Source: JBCBJX01 sp964342855
Lineage (GTDB): Bacteria > Pseudomonadota > Alphaproteobacteria > Caulobacterales > Parvularculaceae
Length of the DNA: 27,694 nucleotides
NCBI GenBank assembly: GCA_964342855.1
Contig: CAYFIB010000036.1
Span: forward strand, 1 to 27,694
Direction of reading: 5' to 3'
Under the pieces are notes generated by a model. The model made no database searches. It was not told the DNA's origin and was given only the letters and a program-made list of their open reading frames with translations. The position numbers and the translations under genes are program-made. Of this stretch, positions 15,559-24,009 are shown in pieces (position 1 is the stretch's first letter; every line of letters begins with the position of its first letter).

Positions 15559-16829
15559 CACCCGTTCGTTTGCGCGAGGCGGTTCTCGATCGCCGCGCTG
15601 GAGCGGATATCGCGCAGATACCGCTGGGCGAAGAGCTCCAACTGACGACCGAACAGCTGGTCTTCAATGCGCTCGCGCGGCGGCAGGCCGAGGCCTTCGT
15701 CGACGGAGCAGACGACCAAAAGATTGTAAACGCCGTTCGCCTCGATAACGCCCGTGCGGTCGCCGTCGCGAAGACCTTCAAGCGGTCTACGGAACGATGC
15801 GGAGATTTCCTGTCCGCGCATCGGCGGCAGCCGCGCGCCGTCGATAACCGCGTCAGGTCCGGAGCGCTGGGCGAGAGCGCTTTCGCATCCGCCCGCAGCG
15901 GCGCGTTGAAGCAGCGTCCGCGCGCGGTCGGCGCCGGCGGCCGTGGGGGCGAAAAGGTGCACGACCTCATAGGTCGGCTCGCCCGCTTCGGAAGCCGTCA
16001 GCTTCTCACGCATGAGAAACACGCGGAACTCGCCTTCGCCTTCAATCGGTAGCGAGACCTCGCCGCTGTTCAGTTGACGGATCGCCGCGTCGTATTCCGC
16101 CGGCAGCTGGCCGGGCGAGACGACGCCGAGATCGCCGCCCGACGCGGCGGACGGACACGATGAAAAGTTCTGGGCGATGCGCTCGAACGGCGCGCCCTGA
16201 CGCACGGCGTCGGCGATCTGGCGGCCGGCGTCCATGATCTGACGGCGCTCTTCCGGCGCGTTCACGGGCAGGCAGATTTCGGAAACGACATAGCGCTCGC
16301 GCAGGCTTTCGGCGCGCATGCGGTTCAGCACCTGGTCGATCTCGGACGGGCTGACCCGCACGCGGTCGCGGAACCGTCCCGAAACGAGACGCCGCCAGGC
16401 GATGTCGGCGCGAAGCTGGTCGCGCAGGGCGTCGACGGAAACGCCGTCGGAGGCGAGCGCCTGCGTCAGCTGTTCGACAGATGCGCCGGATTGGGCGGCG
16501 ATCTGTCCGAGTTCGCGCTCGATGTCCTCATCGTCGACGGTGAGATTGTACTTCTCCGCCTCCAGCAGCTTGATGCGTTCATCGATCAGGTCGCGCACGG
16601 CCTGCAACTGCATCTGCGGCAGGAGTTGCGGGGGGATCTGTCCGCCGCGGGAGATCAGCATGAGCTGAACGCGCTGGCGGACATCGTAGGTGGTGATCGG
16701 CTGGTCGTTGACGACGGCGGCGACGGCTTCGCCCATATCGGGCTCATCCTGCTGCGCGGCGACGACGGACGGGGCGCACGCGAAGGCCAGAGCGGCGACG
16801 AAAAAGCGGAGAGAGAAGCGGTTCATCAT
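15558..16829 (-). CDS. surA: SurA-like periplasmic peptidyl-prolyl isomerase/chaperone
   Basis: A 423-residue periplasmic chaperone for outer-membrane proteins. ATG ATG at 16824-16829 begins a signal peptide (LRFFVAALAFACAPSVVA, cleavage near AAQ). A SurA_N region follows (about 30-145: VAAVVNDQPITTYDVRQRV, then LIDERIKLLEAEK). A parvulin domain spans about 170-270, with YVVSEICLPV, GGDLGVVSPGQLPAEYDAAI and SGEVSLPI. A second parvulin-like part (about 285-380: TYEVVHLFAP to NGVYNLLVV) is more degenerate and probably lacks activity. The place right after lptD suits its job of folding LptD. No strong ribosome site is visible before the start. Confidence 0.92.
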   Translation of the reverse strand: MMNRFSLRFFVAALAFACAPSVVAAQQDEPDMGEAVAAVVNDQPITTYDVRQRVQLMLISRGGQIPPQLLPQMQLQAVRDLIDERIKLLEAEKYNLTVDDEDIERELGQIAAQSGASVEQLTQALASDGVSVDALRDQLRADIAWRRLVSGRFRDRVRVSPSEIDQVLNRMRAESLRERYVVSEICLPVNAPEERRQIMDAGRQIADAVRQGAPFERIAQNFSSCPSAASGGDLGVVSPGQLPAEYDAAIRQLNSGEVSLPIEGEGEFRVFLMREKLTASEAGEPTYEVVHLFAPTAAGADRARTLLQRAAAGGCESALAQRSGPDAVIDGARLPPMRGQEISASFRRPLEGLRDGDRTGVIEANGVYNLLVVCSVDEGLGLPPRERIEDQLFGRQLELFAQRYLRDIRSSAAIENRLAQTNG

Positions 16830-16960
16830 CAGGTGTCGTTTCGATCTGAGCGCAACGTCGGTGAAGCGTGGGTTCTAGGGGCGCGAAGCTCTTCTAGCAA
16901 CGACCGCGCCGAACCAGGCGGAAAGCTGACGCGCCCTTGCGGCGGCATTTTGGCGCCCGT

Positions 16961-19162
16961 CTACCGCCCAAGGGTGTTCAACGAGAACGTGAAGAGGATC
17001 GAGGTCGCGGGCTCCAGGTCGCGGTCGCGCACGAAATCGCGCTGGTAGACCAATTCGAATGTCGCGCAGTCGTCCTGATAGCCGACCCCGAGGCGATGTC
17101 GGACCGGTTCGCCCGCGTCGATATCGTTCTGGGTGGAGCCGGTGATGCGCCAGCCGCGATAGATCTCGAGCGCCGCCGTCGCGGTGATCGCCTCGTCGAA
17201 ACTGCGCGTCCCGCCAGCGCCCCCGGCGCTCGTGTTGATGCGGGCGTAGTTCGCCGTGCCGGAGAACGGGCCGATGCGCGTGGAAAGGCTCGCGTCGTTT
17301 CGTTCCATGCGGCCCGTCACCTCGTCGAAACGCACGCGGGCGTTCGCCTGCACCCACTGGCGCACGCGCACTTCGAGGCCGGAGACAATGTCCGAGCGAC
17401 GGCCGTCGAGGCCGTTGGCGGCGGCGAAATCGTTCGCTTCGCGCAGCCGGAATTGCTGGCCAATGGTGGCGGAGGCGGAGATGTTCCGCCCGAAATCAGC
17501 GGAGACGACAACGCCGACATTTGCGCGCTCGCCGTCTTCGAACACGTCGAAGCCCGGCGATTTGTTCAGAACAAAGAGGTTCGTCGCATCGAACTCGATG
17601 GACTGGCTGTCCTCGTTGAGGATGTCCTCTTCATCCGCGTTGACGGCGCTGGCGACGATCTGGACGCGCGGTTCGATGACGATGCGCGGGCCGGGGCCGG
17701 TGCGGATGAACGGGTAAGACCAGTCGATGGCGGCGGTTGGGGCGATGCGCGTCACCACGTTCTCGGATTCGTCCGGCACCTGAACGCCGATCTCCGTCCC
17801 AAGGTCGAGATCGTCCTGCACATAGGCGTCGCCGCGGAGATCGCCCGTCAGAACGACCTTTTGCCCGCCCAGCCCGATGAAGGAGCGTTTCCAGCTAGCC
17901 GAGCCCGTGAAGCGCGTGGTGTCCGCGCCATCCTGCCGCCGCAGCTGGACGCCGTTCAACTGGATGCGGCCGTCGCCTCCGATGAACGGCGCTTCGAAGC
18001 GCTGAACGATATCGACCGCGGGGGCCGCCAGCGGCGTCAACGTGGCGTCGTCGGACTCACGGATGCCTTCGAACAGGATCGCGTCGATGTCTGCGAAGCC
18101 GTCGCCCACCTTGCGCGAGATGGAAAGGTTCGAGCGCAGACGGTTGGAGATCGGCAGGCCGTCGTCATCGGCGACCGCGCCGGTGCGCTCCACGTCATAG
18201 CGGCGCAGATAAGTGTCGTCGGAGACCCGCTCGAGATCGAGATCGGCGCGCCACTCGTTCGGCAGTTCGTAATAGCCCTTGGCGAAATAGTGCCAGCGCG
18301 TCGACGGCGCTTCACCCGCATCCGGCGCCTGATCGTCGAAATCGAGGACGCCGCCCTGTATGGCGATTTGTCCGCGCCGCGTCCGGTGGCGGTATTCGCC
18401 CTGCCACAGGACGCCGTCATCGGCGGTGATCTTGGGAAAGAGCGTCGCGTCATAGTGGCTGGAGAGCGCGAAGTAATAGGGGATCTCGGCGAAGGCGCCT
18501 ATGCGGCCGTTCTGACCGATGGACGGCGTCAGGAAGCCTGACTGACGCTCGACGGAAGGGTCCGGCATCTGGAAATAGGGCGTGTAGAGAACAGGTACGC
18601 CTTTGATCTCGAGCACGGCGTGGCGATAGCGAATGACCTTGCGCTCCACGTCCTGCACGACGCGCAGCGCCTTCACGCGCCAGGTCGGCGTTTTCGGCGA
18701 GCCGTCCTCTTTGCAGACATCGCATGCGGAATAGACCGCGTAGTCGAGCTCATTGCGGCGCGCGCCCCGGCGCACGGCGCGTGCGGCGGCGAGGCGGCCG
18801 TTTTCGGCGAGAAGCGCCGCGAAGCCGTCGATGACGCCGTCGGCGAAATCGGTCGTCAGATCGACGCGCTCGGCATAGGCGGTCACCCCATTCTGATCGG
18901 TGACGGCGACGGAGCCGAGGGCCGTCACGACGCCGGTCATCGGGTCGAAGACAAGTTCGTCGGCGGTCAGCCGTCGGCCCTTGTAGAACGCTTCGATCGC
19001 GCCGCGCGCGGTGATCGGTCCGTCCGGTCGGTCGCGGAACACCTCATCGGCCGAGAAGATGACCGCTTCGTCCGGGCTCTGGTTCACGACGTCCTGCGCG
19101 CGCGCCGCAGCGAGCGTCGCAAGGAGCGAGGCGATCAGGATGAAGAGGAAGCGGGGCGACAC
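16961..19162 (-). CDS. lptD: LPS-assembly protein LptD (outer-membrane LPS translocon)
   Basis: Beta-barrel protein that, with LptE, inserts lipopolysaccharide into the outer leaflet. GTG 19162 is preferred: it opens directly on a signal peptide (SPRFLFILIASLLATLAAARA, about 21 residues), giving 733 residues. The frame also allows TTG 19231, which would add 23 odd residues before the signal. Next comes an OstA/LptA-type jelly-roll domain (VIFSADEVFRDRPDGPITARG in two stretches; VTALGSVAVTDQNG), then AVYSACDVCKEDG with a CxxC. The large barrel ends with NTLGR. Only three cysteines are seen in the mature protein, two in that CxxC and one in DDCATFELVYQRD, unlike the four of E. coli LptD. It lies between lptG and surA. 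Confidence 0.95.
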   Translation of the reverse strand: MSPRFLFILIASLLATLAAARAQDVVNQSPDEAVIFSADEVFRDRPDGPITARGAIEAFYKGRRLTADELVFDPMTGVVTALGSVAVTDQNGVTAYAERVDLTTDFADGVIDGFAALLAENGRLAAARAVRRGARRNELDYAVYSACDVCKEDGSPKTPTWRVKALRVVQDVERKVIRYRHAVLEIKGVPVLYTPYFQMPDPSVERQSGFLTPSIGQNGRIGAFAEIPYYFALSSHYDATLFPKITADDGVLWQGEYRHRTRRGQIAIQGGVLDFDDQAPDAGEAPSTRWHYFAKGYYELPNEWRADLDLERVSDDTYLRRYDVERTGAVADDDGLPISNRLRSNLSISRKVGDGFADIDAILFEGIRESDDATLTPLAAPAVDIVQRFEAPFIGGDGRIQLNGVQLRRQDGADTTRFTGSASWKRSFIGLGGQKVVLTGDLRGDAYVQDDLDLGTEIGVQVPDESENVVTRIAPTAAIDWSYPFIRTGPGPRIVIEPRVQIVASAVNADEEDILNEDSQSIEFDATNLFVLNKSPGFDVFEDGERANVGVVVSADFGRNISASATIGQQFRLREANDFAAANGLDGRRSDIVSGLEVRVRQWVQANARVRFDEVTGRMERNDASLSTRIGPFSGTANYARINTSAGGAGGTRSFDEAITATAALEIYRGWRITGSTQNDIDAGEPVRHRLGVGYQDDCATFELVYQRDFVRDRDLEPATSILFTFSLNTLGR

Positions 19163-19265
19163 GGGGTGCGGTACGGTGCTCAGTTCTGGAAAGACTGTGG
19201 CGTAGCTGAGCCGCGAGGACCGGTAAACCAACCGGCGGGCGCAGCGCTCACCTGTATGACGGGCC

Positions 19266-20360
19266 TCATGCCTCCTCCTGATGAACGAGCAGGTTCACCC
19301 CGAAGGCCGCGCCGAGCAGCACTGGCGTCCACGCCGCGACGATGATGGGCGCGGAGCCTGATTCCCCGAACGCCTCGGCGATTTCTGACAACACATAGAG
19401 CGCGAAACCGATGCCGACCCCGGTCGCCGCGAGCCGCGCCGAACCGCCGCCGCGCATGGGACGGACGGAGAAGGCCGCCGCGATGAGAACGAGAACGGCG
19501 TACTGTACCGGCGTCGCCCAGAGGAGCTGCAGGTGCAGCTTGTAGTCGAGGGCCGGGAAGCCCGCGGTCTCGGCGAGGTTGATGAAGCCTGGCAGCTGCC
19601 AGACGGACATGGTTTCCGGCTTCGCGGCGGTCTTGTTGAGCTGCTGGAAGGTGAAGGCCGAGGGCACGACATCGCGGAACGGCTCGCTGGACCCGTCGGC
19701 GATGATGAGGCGCGTCGCGTCTTTAAGCTGGAAAGCGCCGTTCGTCATGGTCGCGGAGGGCGCGCCGATGCGGTCGAGCGCCGTGCCGTCCGGCATGAAC
19801 CGCCAGATGGTGACGGCCTCCAGACGTTCGTCCGCGGCGCGTACGCGTTCGGCGTGGATGATGAGCCGCCGTTCCTCGGCGTCCGTCTGCCGCAGCCACA
19901 GGCCCGTCGGCGAGACCTGCAGCAGGCTCCGCTGAACGCCGGAAAGGGAGCCGCGAAGACGCTCCGCCTGCGCCGTCAGGCGCCCCGCCAGCGGGTCGTA
20001 GAGAAAGATGATGGCGAGCCCGGAAATGAGCGCGACGCCGACCGCGGGGCCGAGAATGGTCCACACGGACATGCCCGCCGAGCGCATGACGGCGAGCTCG
20101 GAGCGTTTGTTCAACTGGAAGAACGCGAACATGGCCCCGAAAAGAAAGGCGAAGGGCAGGAGCACCTGCACCAGCTTCGGCGTCCGCAGGAGCGTCATGA
20201 TAACGGCGTCCGCGACGCCGCCTTCTGCAGTCTTCTCCACGATGCGGAGCGTCTCAAAGAGATCGATCAGCACTGTGAGCGCCGTCAGCATGACGGCGAG
20301 GCCTCCTGCCGCGATGGCGAAGCGCAGGGCGATGTAACGCGCGAGGATCAGCCGGTTCAT
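19266..20360 (-). CDS. lptG: LPS export ABC transporter permease LptG
   Basis: A 364-residue inner-membrane permease which, with LptF and the ATPase LptB, pulls LPS out of the inner membrane. Start ATG 20360 shares ATGA (20357-20360) with the lptF stop, so the two are translationally coupled. Seen: N-terminal MNRLILARYIALRFAIAAGG, three helices, the coupling helix FFQLNKRSELAVMRSAGMS facing LptB, a periplasmic jelly-roll (about residues 130-260), and three C-terminal helices beginning near YKLHLQLLWATPVQYAVL. It ends in a short EEA tail 103 bases before the chosen lptD start. Confidence 0.96.
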   Translation of the reverse strand: MNRLILARYIALRFAIAAGGLAVMLTALTVLIDLFETLRIVEKTAEGGVADAVIMTLLRTPKLVQVLLPFAFLFGAMFAFFQLNKRSELAVMRSAGMSVWTILGPAVGVALISGLAIIFLYDPLAGRLTAQAERLRGSLSGVQRSLLQVSPTGLWLRQTDAEERRLIIHAERVRAADERLEAVTIWRFMPDGTALDRIGAPSATMTNGAFQLKDATRLIIADGSSEPFRDVVPSAFTFQQLNKTAAKPETMSVWQLPGFINLAETAGFPALDYKLHLQLLWATPVQYAVLVLIAAAFSVRPMRGGGSARLAATGVGIGFALYVLSEIAEAFGESGSAPIIVAAWTPVLLGAAFGVNLLVHQEEA

Positions 20361-21484
20361 ACGGGCGCTCCGGCGGTGTCGGCGCGCTGCACACGTGGGC
20401 CGCCGAGAGGCACGCCGAGCATGAATGCGCACATAACGATGGCGGCGACGGGGACGGCGTATTGCAACGGGTTGAGGGCGGGGACTTCCGCGGCCGCGCT
20501 CTGCACCACGATGCCGAAGGTGCGCATGGCGATGGCCGCGCCGACGGCGATGGCGATGCGGCGCCCATAGCCGCGCCGCGAATGCGCGCCGCAGATGATG
20601 GCGACGACCGCGATCAGCACATAGGCGAAGTTGTAGAGCGCGGCTGCGATCCGCGAATGGCCTTCCGCGATGAGCCGCCCCGCGTTTCGCCGATCCCAGA
20701 GGTTTTCAAGATCCGGGTTCAACAACTCGCCGAGATAGCGCTCCGTCAGCTCGAGCTGGATTTCGCCGCCTGACCGTTCGTACTGGGACATGTCGATGTC
20801 GAACTGCTGGAAGCGGATGATCTGGATCTCGCCCGTCTCCTTGTCGCGGGTTTGGGTGTTGCCGCGGGCGAGGAAAAGCTTCGGGCCCCGCGGCGTCTCC
20901 CGGAAAAGCCCGCTCTCGGCGATGATGGTCTGCGGCGTCTCCGGGTCGCGCGCGTCGTGGACGAGGACGCCGGTGAACTGGCCGCCGCGGCGCACGTCCT
21001 CCGCATAGAACGTCACGCGCCCCATCGGCGTTGAGAACTCACCGGAGCGGAGGAGGCCCGTCGCGATGTCGGCGCGGATGTCGGCGATGCGCTCCTTCAT
21101 GGCGCGATAGGAGGCGGGCATGAGCTGCAGGTTCACCCAGAGCGTCGCCGCCGCGCCGAGGGTCGCGACCGCGAGCAGCGGTCCCGCAATGCGCCAGCGC
21201 CCGCCGCCGGCTGCCTGCACGACGACAAGCTCGGAATCCGTTTGCAGACGATTGAGCGCGAAAAGCGCGGCCGCGAAGAGGGCGAGCGGGGTGATGATAG
21301 CGAGAAGGCTCGGGATGAGGAGGATCGTCACATAAAGAAAAACGCCGGCGCTCTGGCCGCGTTCAACGAGGATCTCCACGCGCTGCAGGGTCTGCGTCAT
21401 CCAGACGATCGCGGTGAGGGCGAACGTCGTCGCGATGAGCGGTCCGAGCAGCTGGGCGATGATGTAGCGCGTGAGGCGCGTCAT
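20357..21484 (-). CDS. lptF: LPS export ABC transporter permease LptF
   Basis: A 375-residue partner of LptG in the LPS export permease. Seen: TRYIIAQLLGPLIATTFALT, LQRVEILVERGQSAGVFLYV, PLALFAAALFALNRLQTDSE with the coupling-helix segment ELVVVQAAGG, the periplasmic jelly-roll (about residues 125-265: GEFSTPMGRVTFYAED, GVLVHDARDP) and three C-terminal helices (AAALYNFAYVLIAVVAIICG and onward). It heads the minus-strand cluster; the promoter should lie in the 247 bases shared with the divergent pepA gene. The ATPase gene lptB is not in the window. Confidence 0.95.
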   Translation of the reverse strand: MTRLTRYIIAQLLGPLIATTFALTAIVWMTQTLQRVEILVERGQSAGVFLYVTILLIPSLLAIITPLALFAAALFALNRLQTDSELVVVQAAGGGRWRIAGPLLAVATLGAAATLWVNLQLMPASYRAMKERIADIRADIATGLLRSGEFSTPMGRVTFYAEDVRRGGQFTGVLVHDARDPETPQTIIAESGLFRETPRGPKLFLARGNTQTRDKETGEIQIIRFQQFDIDMSQYERSGGEIQLELTERYLGELLNPDLENLWDRRNAGRLIAEGHSRIAAALYNFAYVLIAVVAIICGAHSRRGYGRRIAIAVGAAIAMRTFGIVVQSAAAEVPALNPLQYAVPVAAIVMCAFMLGVPLGGPRVQRADTAGAPV

Positions 21485-21545
21485 GGGCGGGCGGGTCCTG
21501 ACGGTCTTCTACAGTTGGCGAACCCGCGGCCCCGCCGGCCCCTCG

Positions 21546-21571
21546 CGCGTTCGGGCGAGAACCCGAACGCG
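21546..21571. other. 10-bp inverted repeat in the lptF/pepA divergent region
   Basis: CGCGTTCGGG (21546-21555) and CCCGAACGCG (21562-21571) are perfect inverted arms with a CGAGAA spacer. It lies 62 bases before lptF and 160 before pepA, so it would be in the lptF leader or promoter. It may be an RNA hairpin or a palindromic binding site. Confidence 0.45.
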
Positions 21572-21731
21572 ACCACTGGGCGCGACCGCGAAACGTCGTT
21601 AGGTGTAGCCCGATCCTTTTCCCTGCGCAGCCCCTTCCGGCGCGCGCCGTCGTTTCCGTTCCAGCGCCCGGGCGCCGCCGTCACTGCGAGGCGGGCGCGG
21701 GTCATCTCAACAACTCTCAAAGGAGCCCTTC

Positions 21732-23222
21732 ATGACGCCCAGCTTCTCCCGCGCCGCCCCGCCGAAAACCGGCGCCGTCGTCGTCCCGGTCTTTCAGGAC
21801 GAGGTCTTTTCCGATGCGGCGTCGGCCTATGACGAAGCCCTCGGCGGCGCGCTGACGCGCGCGGCGAAAGCGGCGGGCTTCATCGGCAAATCGGGATCGC
21901 AGGCGGACGTCTTCGGCGTCGACGGCGGCGCGCCGCACATCGTGCTTCTCGGCCTCGGCAAGCGCGCGGACTTTGATCTCGCCGCGGCCGAAGCCCTCGG
22001 CGGTCGCGCCGTCGCCCGCGTCGGATCGACCGAGGCGAAAGCCCTCGCCATTTTGGCCGATGATGTGGAGATTGACGGCGAGGTCGCCGCCGATATCGCC
22101 GCGCGCATCGCCCTCGGCGCGCGCCTCAGAGCCTACCGTTTCGATAAATACCACACGACCGGCGAGGCGGCGGAGAAGCCGAGCCTGGCGAAAATCGCCG
22201 TTCACGGCGCCTCGGCGACGGCGGCGAAGTCCCGCTACGCCGATCTCGACGCCATCGCCGACGGCGTCTTCCTCACCCGCGATCTCGTCTCCGAGCCGGC
22301 GAACGTTCTCTATCCGGAGAGCTTTGCGGAGCGCTGCAAGGAGCTCGCCTCCCTCGGTCTCGAAGTCGAGGTCCTCGGCGAAGCGCAGATGAAGAAGCTC
22401 GGCATGGGCTCGCTTCTTTCCGTGGGAACCGGCTCGGTGCGTGAGAGCAAGCTCGTCGTCATGAAGTGGATGGGCGGCAAGAAAACCCAGAAACCCGTCT
22501 GCTTCGTCGGCAAGGGCGTCTGCTTCGATACCGGCGGGATCTCGCTGAAACCCGCCGCGAACATGGAAGACATGAAGTGGGATATGGGCGGCGCCGGCTC
22601 GGTGACGGGCGCCATGGCCGCCATCGCCGGGCGCAAGGCGAAAGCCAACGTCATCGGCGTCATCGGCCTCGTCGAAAACATGCCGGACGGGGCGGCGACG
22701 CGCCCGGGCGACGTCGTCACCTCCATGTCCGGCCAGACCATCGAGATCCTCAACACCGACGCGGAAGGCCGCCTCGTTCTCGCTGACGCGCTCTGGTACG
22801 CGCAGGAGAAGTTCAAGCCCGCCGTCATTGTCGATCTCGCGACGCTGACGGGCGCGATTCTCGTCGCGCTTGCGCACGAGTACGCCGGTCTCTTCTCCAA
22901 TCACGACGAGCTCGCCGGTCATCTGACGGAAGCGGGCGCCTCGGTCGGTGAGAAGCTGTGGCGCATGCCGCTCGACAAGACCCATGACGAGGCCATCAAG
23001 TCCCCCATCGCCGACATGAAGAACATCGGCGGGCGCTGGGCGGGATCCTCCACCGCCGCGGCGTTTCTGAAGCGCTTCATCAAGGAGGGCGGCGCGGCCT
23101 GGGCGCACCTCGACATCGCCGGCATGGCCTGGGCGGAGAGCGAAAGCCCGACCTGCCCGAAAGGCGGGTCCGGCTTCGGGGTTCGTCTCCTCGACGCCTA
23201 TGTGCGCAAGTTCGCCGAATAG
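21732..23222 (+). CDS. pepA: leucyl aminopeptidase (M17)
   Basis: A 496-residue cytosolic dimetal aminopeptidase that removes N-terminal residues from peptides; some homologues also bind DNA at recombination or promoter sites. Metal and catalytic residues all align with E. coli PepA at an offset of 9: Lys261 and Asp266 in VGKGVCFDTGG, Lys273 in ISLKPAANM, Asp284 in MKWDMGGAG, and Asp343, Glu345 and Arg347 in NTDAEGRL. The N-terminal macro-like domain covers about residues 1-160. AAGGAG lies 7-12 bases before ATG 21732. holC follows after 6 bases, the classic pepA-holC pair. Confidence 0.97.
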   Translation: MTPSFSRAAPPKTGAVVVPVFQDEVFSDAASAYDEALGGALTRAAKAAGFIGKSGSQADVFGVDGGAPHIVLLGLGKRADFDLAAAEALGGRAVARVGSTEAKALAILADDVEIDGEVAADIAARIALGARLRAYRFDKYHTTGEAAEKPSLAKIAVHGASATAAKSRYADLDAIADGVFLTRDLVSEPANVLYPESFAERCKELASLGLEVEVLGEAQMKKLGMGSLLSVGTGSVRESKLVVMKWMGGKKTQKPVCFVGKGVCFDTGGISLKPAANMEDMKWDMGGAGSVTGAMAAIAGRKAKANVIGVIGLVENMPDGAATRPGDVVTSMSGQTIEILNTDAEGRLVLADALWYAQEKFKPAVIVDLATLTGAILVALAHEYAGLFSNHDELAGHLTEAGASVGEKLWRMPLDKTHDEAIKSPIADMKNIGGRWAGSSTAAAFLKRFIKEGGAAWAHLDIAGMAWAESESPTCPKGGSGFGVRLLDAYVRKFAE

Positions 23223-23228
23223 GGGCTG

Positions 23229-23690
23229 ATGGCCGAGCTCTGGTTCTACCATCTGGAAGGCGCGCGGGCGGAAAGCGTTCTGCCCGATCTCCTTCTGAAG
23301 ACCCTGCAGAAGGGCTGGCGCGCCGTCGTGCGCGCCCCTGATGCGGACGCGGCGGCGCGCATCGACGCGGCGCTGTGGACCGCGAGCGATGAGAGTTTCA
23401 TCCCCCATGGCCGCGCCGGGCCGGACGACGACGTCGCGAAGCGCCAGCCGATCTGGATCACGACGGGCGAGGACGCGCCGAACGGGGCGGATTTCCTGAT
23501 CGTCGCCGACGGCGCGCCGCTCACCGCGCAGCGCGCCGGGGAGTTCCGCCGGACCGCCTATCTCTTCGACGCCGGCGACGAGCCGGTGCGGGACGCGGCG
23601 CGCGCCCTCTGGAAATCCGCCGCCGACGCCGGGCTCGACACCGCCTACTGGACCCGCGGCGCGGGCGGAGGCTGGTCAAAGCGTGGATGA
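23229..23690 (+). CDS. holC: DNA polymerase III chi subunit
   Basis: A 153-residue clamp-loader accessory protein; chi links the polymerase III holoenzyme to single-strand binding protein. Seen: the typical opening ELWFYHLEG, LPDLLLKTLQKGWRAVVRAP, ALWTASDESFIPHG with the conserved DESFIPH signature, PIWITT and an Ala/Asp-rich C-terminus with LFDAGDE. It starts 6 bases after pepA, and its end overlaps the zinc-finger gene by 8 bases, so all three are one transcription unit. Confidence 0.95.
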   Translation: MAELWFYHLEGARAESVLPDLLLKTLQKGWRAVVRAPDADAAARIDAALWTASDESFIPHGRAGPDDDVAKRQPIWITTGEDAPNGADFLIVADGAPLTAQRAGEFRRTAYLFDAGDEPVRDAARALWKSAADAGLDTAYWTRGAGGGWSKRG

Positions 23691-24009
23691 AGAAAGAATC
23701 CGTAAGCGCTTGATCGAATTGCAGGAAGCGCTTGCGTGCGAAAGCGCGGCGTCAATAGAGACGCGCGCGGCCGTGGAACTCGACCAGCAATCGGTCGGAC
23801 GGCTCTCCCGGCAGGACGCGTTGCAGCGCCAGGCCATGGCTGAAGCGGAGGAGCGCCGCCGCGCGCTTCAGCGCAAACGCATCAAGGCGGCCCTGAAGCG
23901 TTTGGACGATGACGAGTACGGTCTATGCGCGGTGTGTGGCGAGGAGATCGCCGCTGGACGTCTGGACCGCGACCCGTCGGTCGCGGTCTGCGTCGATTGC
24001 GCCGGTTAG
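23683..24009 (+). CDS. DksA/TraR family C4 zinc-finger protein
   Basis: A 108-residue protein starting at GTG 23683 inside the end of holC, with GGAGG (23667-23671) 11 bases upstream. The first 70 residues are a charged helical hairpin (IRKRLIELQEAL... EEERRRALQRKR-type pattern). The C-terminus has a four-cysteine zinc finger, Cys82 and Cys85 in LCAVCGEEI and Cys103 and Cys106 in VCVDC. Relatives enter the RNA polymerase secondary channel to modify initiation. The DxxDxA motif at the hairpin tip of DksA is not seen; this part reads ELDQQSVGRLSRQDALQ, as in a short subfamily of unproven function. The stop overlaps the convergent PEP-CTERM-like gene by 4 bases. Confidence 0.9.
   Translation: MDEERIRKRLIELQEALACESAASIETRAAVELDQQSVGRLSRQDALQRQAMAEAEERRRALQRKRIKAALKRLDDDEYGLCAVCGEEIAAGRLDRDPSVAVCVDCAG

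Noticed and set aside
19183..19269. Short frame starting ATG 19269 that overlaps the lptG stop (ATGA)
   Set aside because: It runs only about 28 codons in a different frame from lptD and has no recognisable sequence; probably chance, though it could in principle act as a leader peptide.
21717..23408. 563-residue minus-strand frame opposite pepA
   Set aside because: Antisense shadow with Arg/Gly/His-rich low-complexity sequence; pepA has every catalytic residue.
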